A stretch of 64,000 nt of DNA, from NCBI RefSeq assembly GCF_047495875.1, contig NC_092474.1:10106501-10170500 (forward strand). Direction: 5' to 3'. Below the pieces are notes generated by a model. It saw only the letters and a program-made list of their open reading frames with translations, did no database searches and was not told where the DNA came from. Below, one piece after another: positions 62,501 through 64,000 of the stretch. Positions within the stretch are counted from its first letter, which is position 1; each line of letters opens with the position of its first letter. The DNA comes from Pithys albifrons albifrons. Lineage: Eukaryota; Chordata; Aves; Passeriformes; Thamnophilidae. The position numbers and the translations under genes were made by a program.

Positions 62501-63416
62501 GCTGGGAAAGCTGTCCATGGATGGACAGACACCCACACAGAGCTGCAGTGTTGGGAAAGCTGTCCATGGATGGCCACACTCCCACACAGAGCTGCAGTGC
62601 TGGGACAGCTGTCCATGGAGGGACAGACTCCCACACAGAGCTGCAGTGCTGGGAAAGCTGTCCATGGATAGACAGACCCACACAGAGCTGCAGTGCTTTA
62701 TCACACAGCAGCTCCCCAGGAGAAGCATCCCTTTGCAATCATCACCTCCCCTACTGTATTACAAATTTACCACACAGTGTCCCACGTGGATTCTCCCTCA
62801 GATGCCACCTGCTGTCACAGACACCATGCACTGGCCATGGCAGTTACCAGGACAATAAGCCTGTCCCCCAGGGCCTGGCCAACACATCGATCACCTACAG
62901 ACAGCAGCACTTCTGAACGTGATTTACAGAGGGGAGAGGACATTCATGGCTTCCTCCTGTCACAAATGGAGCATCCTCAGCAGTGCCTGGGGCAGTGCAG
63001 TTCCTATGACTGGGCTGGAAGTTTGGAATTTAATCCAAGAGAGATCAAAACAAACTTTCTTGAAAAAGCAGCTATTCCATAAGGGTGCAGAAGTAAGAGG
63101 GAAAAAGCTGCTGCCTCCCTGCCTGTGCATCTCACTGTGTACTTCACTATCTGGAGGAAAATCTTCAATGCTCAGACAATGAGAAAGCAATCAGAAAAAA
63201 CATCTCACTGCTGCACTCCAGGCCTCAAAAGTCCTGTGATGTTTTGCAGTGAGGGTGGCAGGGATGAGCTGAGCACAGGCTTACCTGGATCTGTCCTTTC
63301 CCCATGATACGATCTGTGCTCTCTCCATCCTCTTTGGTGAGTTTGGTTTTGTTGTAGCACTTCTCATAGCACAGAATCCGCAGTGTCTGGGAGCCCTCCA
63401 GCTCAATCTCAAACTC
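50430..63416 (-). CDS. BCR: BCR, 3' part of CDS (eight exons): C2 end, RhoGAP domain, PDZ ligand
   Basis: BCR is a multidomain regulator of Rho-family GTPases; its C-terminal RhoGAP domain speeds GTP hydrolysis by RAC and CDC42 (family knowledge). Joined exons, 5' to 3': 63285-63416, 55637-55696, 55405-55514, 54464-54603, 52894-53028, 52187-52292, 51243-51405, 50430-50519; 936 nt, 311 residues plus stop. All borders are GT-AG and in frame. By residue of this part: end of the C2 domain about 1-70; RhoGAP about 95-290 with arginine finger in GIYRVSG, the [12 protein letters not shown] helix and the [11 protein letters not shown] block; C-terminus STEV, a PDZ ligand. The paralogue ABR is excluded because [21 protein letters not shown] matches BCR and not ABR. 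Human BCR has 1271 residues, so about 960 N-terminal residues (coiled coil, kinase-like region, DH, PH, start of C2) lie beyond 64,000. Confidence 0.97.
50520..51242 (-). other. BCR last intron
   Basis: 723 bp. Nothing was recognised. Confidence 0.85.
51243..51405 (-). CDS. BCR: BCR exon, RhoGAP C-terminal part
   Basis: 163 nt, [54 protein letters not shown]. Acceptor GCCCAG/GGTTGC, donor TCCCAG/GTAAAA. The segment [20 protein letters not shown] separates BCR from ABR. Confidence 0.97.
51406..52186 (-). other. BCR intron with MIR-like SINE
   Basis: 781 bp, holding the SINE at 51445-51572. Otherwise unremarkable. Confidence 0.85.
51445..51572 (+). mobile_element. MIR-like (CORE-SINE) fragment
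   Basis: The plus strand reads ttttacaaatgagcagctga, ggcacaaaggttaaaagatt, tgcccaagagcag and later gaaccccagatttcctgga, the order of the MIR consensus (ttacagatgaggaaactgag, ggttaagtaacttgcccaag, gaacccaggtctcc). It is antisense to BCR. MIR copies are old and rare in birds. Confidence 0.75.
52187..52292 (-). CDS. BCR: BCR exon, RhoGAP helices
   Basis: 106 nt, [20 protein letters not shown] then [14 protein letters not shown], with split Ala and Arg codons. Acceptor TTGCAG/CACTTT, donor AAAAG/GTAATA. It has no long methionine-started frame and is found only by splicing logic and homology. It is AT-rich compared with the other BCR exons. Confidence 0.95.
52293..52893 (-). other. BCR intron
   Basis: 601 bp, partly GC-rich (52600-52790). 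The open frames on both strands overlap the neighbouring exon and look like chance. Confidence 0.85.
52894..53028 (-). CDS. BCR: BCR exon, RhoGAP core
   Basis: 135 nt, [44 protein letters not shown], with split codons at both ends. The [12 protein letters not shown] segment supplies the conserved Lys and Arg that bind the GTPase. Acceptor CTCAG/ATAACA, donor ATTG/GTAGGT. Confidence 0.97.
53029..54463 (-). other. BCR intron
   Basis: 1.4 kb. It contains a 10-bp direct doublet (ttaagaagag) near 53999-54018. Nothing else was recognised. Confidence 0.85.
54464..54603 (-). CDS. BCR: BCR exon, start of RhoGAP domain with arginine finger
   Basis: 140 nt, [46 protein letters not shown]. The Arg of GIYRVSG is the catalytic arginine finger inserted into the GTPase active site. 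Acceptor TGAAG/GAGAGA, donor GTCA/GTAAGT. The acceptor lies in a GA-repeat; the chosen register is the one that completes the split Lys codon. Confidence 0.96.
54604..55404 (-). other. BCR intron
   Basis: 801 bp. Nothing was recognised. Confidence 0.85.
55405..55514 (-). CDS. BCR: BCR exon, C2 end to RhoGAP linker
   Basis: 110 nt, [20 protein letters not shown] then [16 protein letters not shown] plus two bases of Lys. Acceptor TTCCAG/GTTGAG, donor ACCAA/GTGAGC. The intron on its 5' side (55515-55636) is only 122 bp. Confidence 0.96.
55637..55696 (-). CDS. BCR: BCR exon, 60 nt, C2 domain
   Basis: 20 codons, [20 protein letters not shown], phase 0 at both ends. Acceptor TTTCAG/CTGGAC, donor AATGGG/GTAAGT. 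It is a symmetrical short exon, so skipping it would keep the frame (inference). Confidence 0.95.
57090..57470. promoter_or_regulatory. Intronic CpG-rich patch in BCR, possible internal promoter
   Basis: By eye count, about a dozen CpG in 57091-57190 and a similar number in 57300-57470, against near-absence in the surrounding intron. It includes CCGCCCCCGCCCG near 57386, a GC-box-like motif. A 158-codon minus-strand frame (56944-57420, GTG start; first ATG inside at MWELLVSDC) crosses it in the BCR sense direction, with no recognised homology. It could be an alternative promoter or first exon, or only a CpG-rich inserted piece. Confidence 0.4.
62148..62697. repeat. 49-bp tandem repeat, 11 copies, in a BCR intron
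   Basis: Unit ctgcagtgctgggaaagctg, tccatggatggccacactcc, cacacagag (49 bp), counted as 11 copies. Variants: ggacagctg with tccatggaggga, and tggatggacagacaccc. The unit contains the palindromes CTGCAG and TCCATGGA. Because 49 is not a multiple of 3 and the unit lacks stops in most frames, frames of 176-239 codons open on both strands; these are artefacts. Confidence 0.97.
63285..63416 (-). CDS. BCR: BCR exon, C2 domain (first in window)
   Basis: 132 nt, 44 codons, phase 0 at both ends. It reads [20 protein letters not shown], then [20 protein letters not shown] and GQIQ, matching the C2 domain. Acceptor CTGCAG/GAGTTT, donor ATCCAG/GTAAGC. The preceding exon, ending in the NWNE motif, was not found in 63417-64000. 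Confidence 0.96.
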
Positions 63417-64000
63417 CTGCAGGGCACCAGGACAGGAAAGAGCAATGGATGCATCCCAGCACGACACCAGTCTCAGAATAATCAATAAACTCTCCTTAAA
63501 ATTCATCAAAAAGGAGCACTTAAGGACGAAACAAAACCTTCTGCCTAATGGAGCTGATATAAACTGAAATTGTATTTTGTATATATAAGGTGGTCAAATC
63601 AGAGATTAAGATGCTTCACTCCTTGGTCAGCTTTCATTGGGTCTCAGCAAAGCATTATTCAAAGACACAAACTCACCCACCTTCCTTGTAATGAATTTTG
63701 CTCACCAGCAGGCCTAAGTTGCCTGTAAACTGGCAAAATGCCTATAACTAATTCTTCCCTCTCTCAACAAATAAACAAAACCACCTTCTTCAACATATTT
63801 TCACTTGTGTCTAAAAAAACCCGATCAAACATGGATCTATTTAAATGACGAAATGCTGTACCAGACTCATTTGTATCAAATTGTTTAAACACAGCTAAAT
63901 CCATGAGAAAAATCTCCTGTGAACCCTGCCAGCCACAGGAGCCTGGAGAAAAGGGCTTTGTGAGAAGCCCCACAAGCATGACCAGTGCTGAGCGTGAGGC
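63417..64000 (-). other. BCR intron (partial), before the first exon in window
   Basis: AT-rich intronic sequence reaching the window edge. The next upstream C2 exon was looked for and not found. Confidence 0.8.

Larger units (their letters stand above)
55697..63284 (-). other. BCR intron with CpG patch and 49-bp tandem repeat
   Basis: 7.6 kb intron holding the CpG-rich patch (57090-57470) and the 49-bp array (62148-62697). The rest is ordinary intronic sequence with no recognised gene. Confidence 0.8.

Noticed and set aside
62139..62916. Long open frames (176-239 codons) on both strands
   Set aside because: They come from the 49-bp tandem repeat, whose unit lacks stops; the protein repeats simply rotate through frames.
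63764..63979. 71-codon minus-strand frame as a possible extra BCR exon
   Set aside because: It does not match the expected C2 segment upstream of EFEIELEG and has no supporting splice sites.

Overview
This is a vertebrate nuclear window, almost certainly from a bird. It carries parts of two conserved multi-exon genes, both read from the minus strand. Exons were joined by following protein homology known from memory across GT-AG borders; every border checked keeps the reading frame. The avian call rests on a CR1-type LINE fragment, a fragment resembling a bird endogenous-retrovirus LTR, compact introns, and BCR lying directly upstream of SPECC1L. No prokaryotic, viral or toxin system is present.

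Region 1-39,300 is SPECC1L (cytospin-A). Nine coding exons (801-25,459, minus) encode the first ~918 residues: a basic N-terminus, a long coiled-coil body and a Ser/Pro-rich linker. The C-terminal part with the calponin-homology domain lies beyond position 1. A 13.6 kb 5'UTR intron separates the first coding exon from a CpG-island promoter (about 38,570-39,330), where a probable non-coding first exon ends at a GTAAGC donor (39,110). Immediately upstream of this promoter sits a 36-copy, 17-bp minisatellite (39,306-39,914), followed by an antisense CR1 fragment.

Region 40,400-50,430 is intergenic sequence plus the likely BCR 3'UTR. It holds LTR-like and CR1-like debris and candidate poly(A) signals.

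Region 50,430-64,000 is the 3' part of BCR: eight coding exons (minus) giving the last 311 residues, namely the end of the C2 domain, the whole RhoGAP domain with its arginine finger, and the C-terminal PDZ ligand STEV. The 7.6 kb intron between the first two of these exons holds an 11-copy 49-bp tandem repeat and an isolated CpG-rich patch that could be an internal promoter. A MIR-like SINE lies 40 bp from another BCR exon.

Both genes act on the cytoskeleton (RAC/CDC42 GTPase control by BCR; actin-microtubule coupling and adhesion by SPECC1L). Nothing in the sequence shows that their adjacency is functional. The points most worth a second look are the promoter-abutting minisatellite with its higher-order unit pattern, the intronic CpG patch in BCR, and an apparent micro-inversion inside the LTR fragment.
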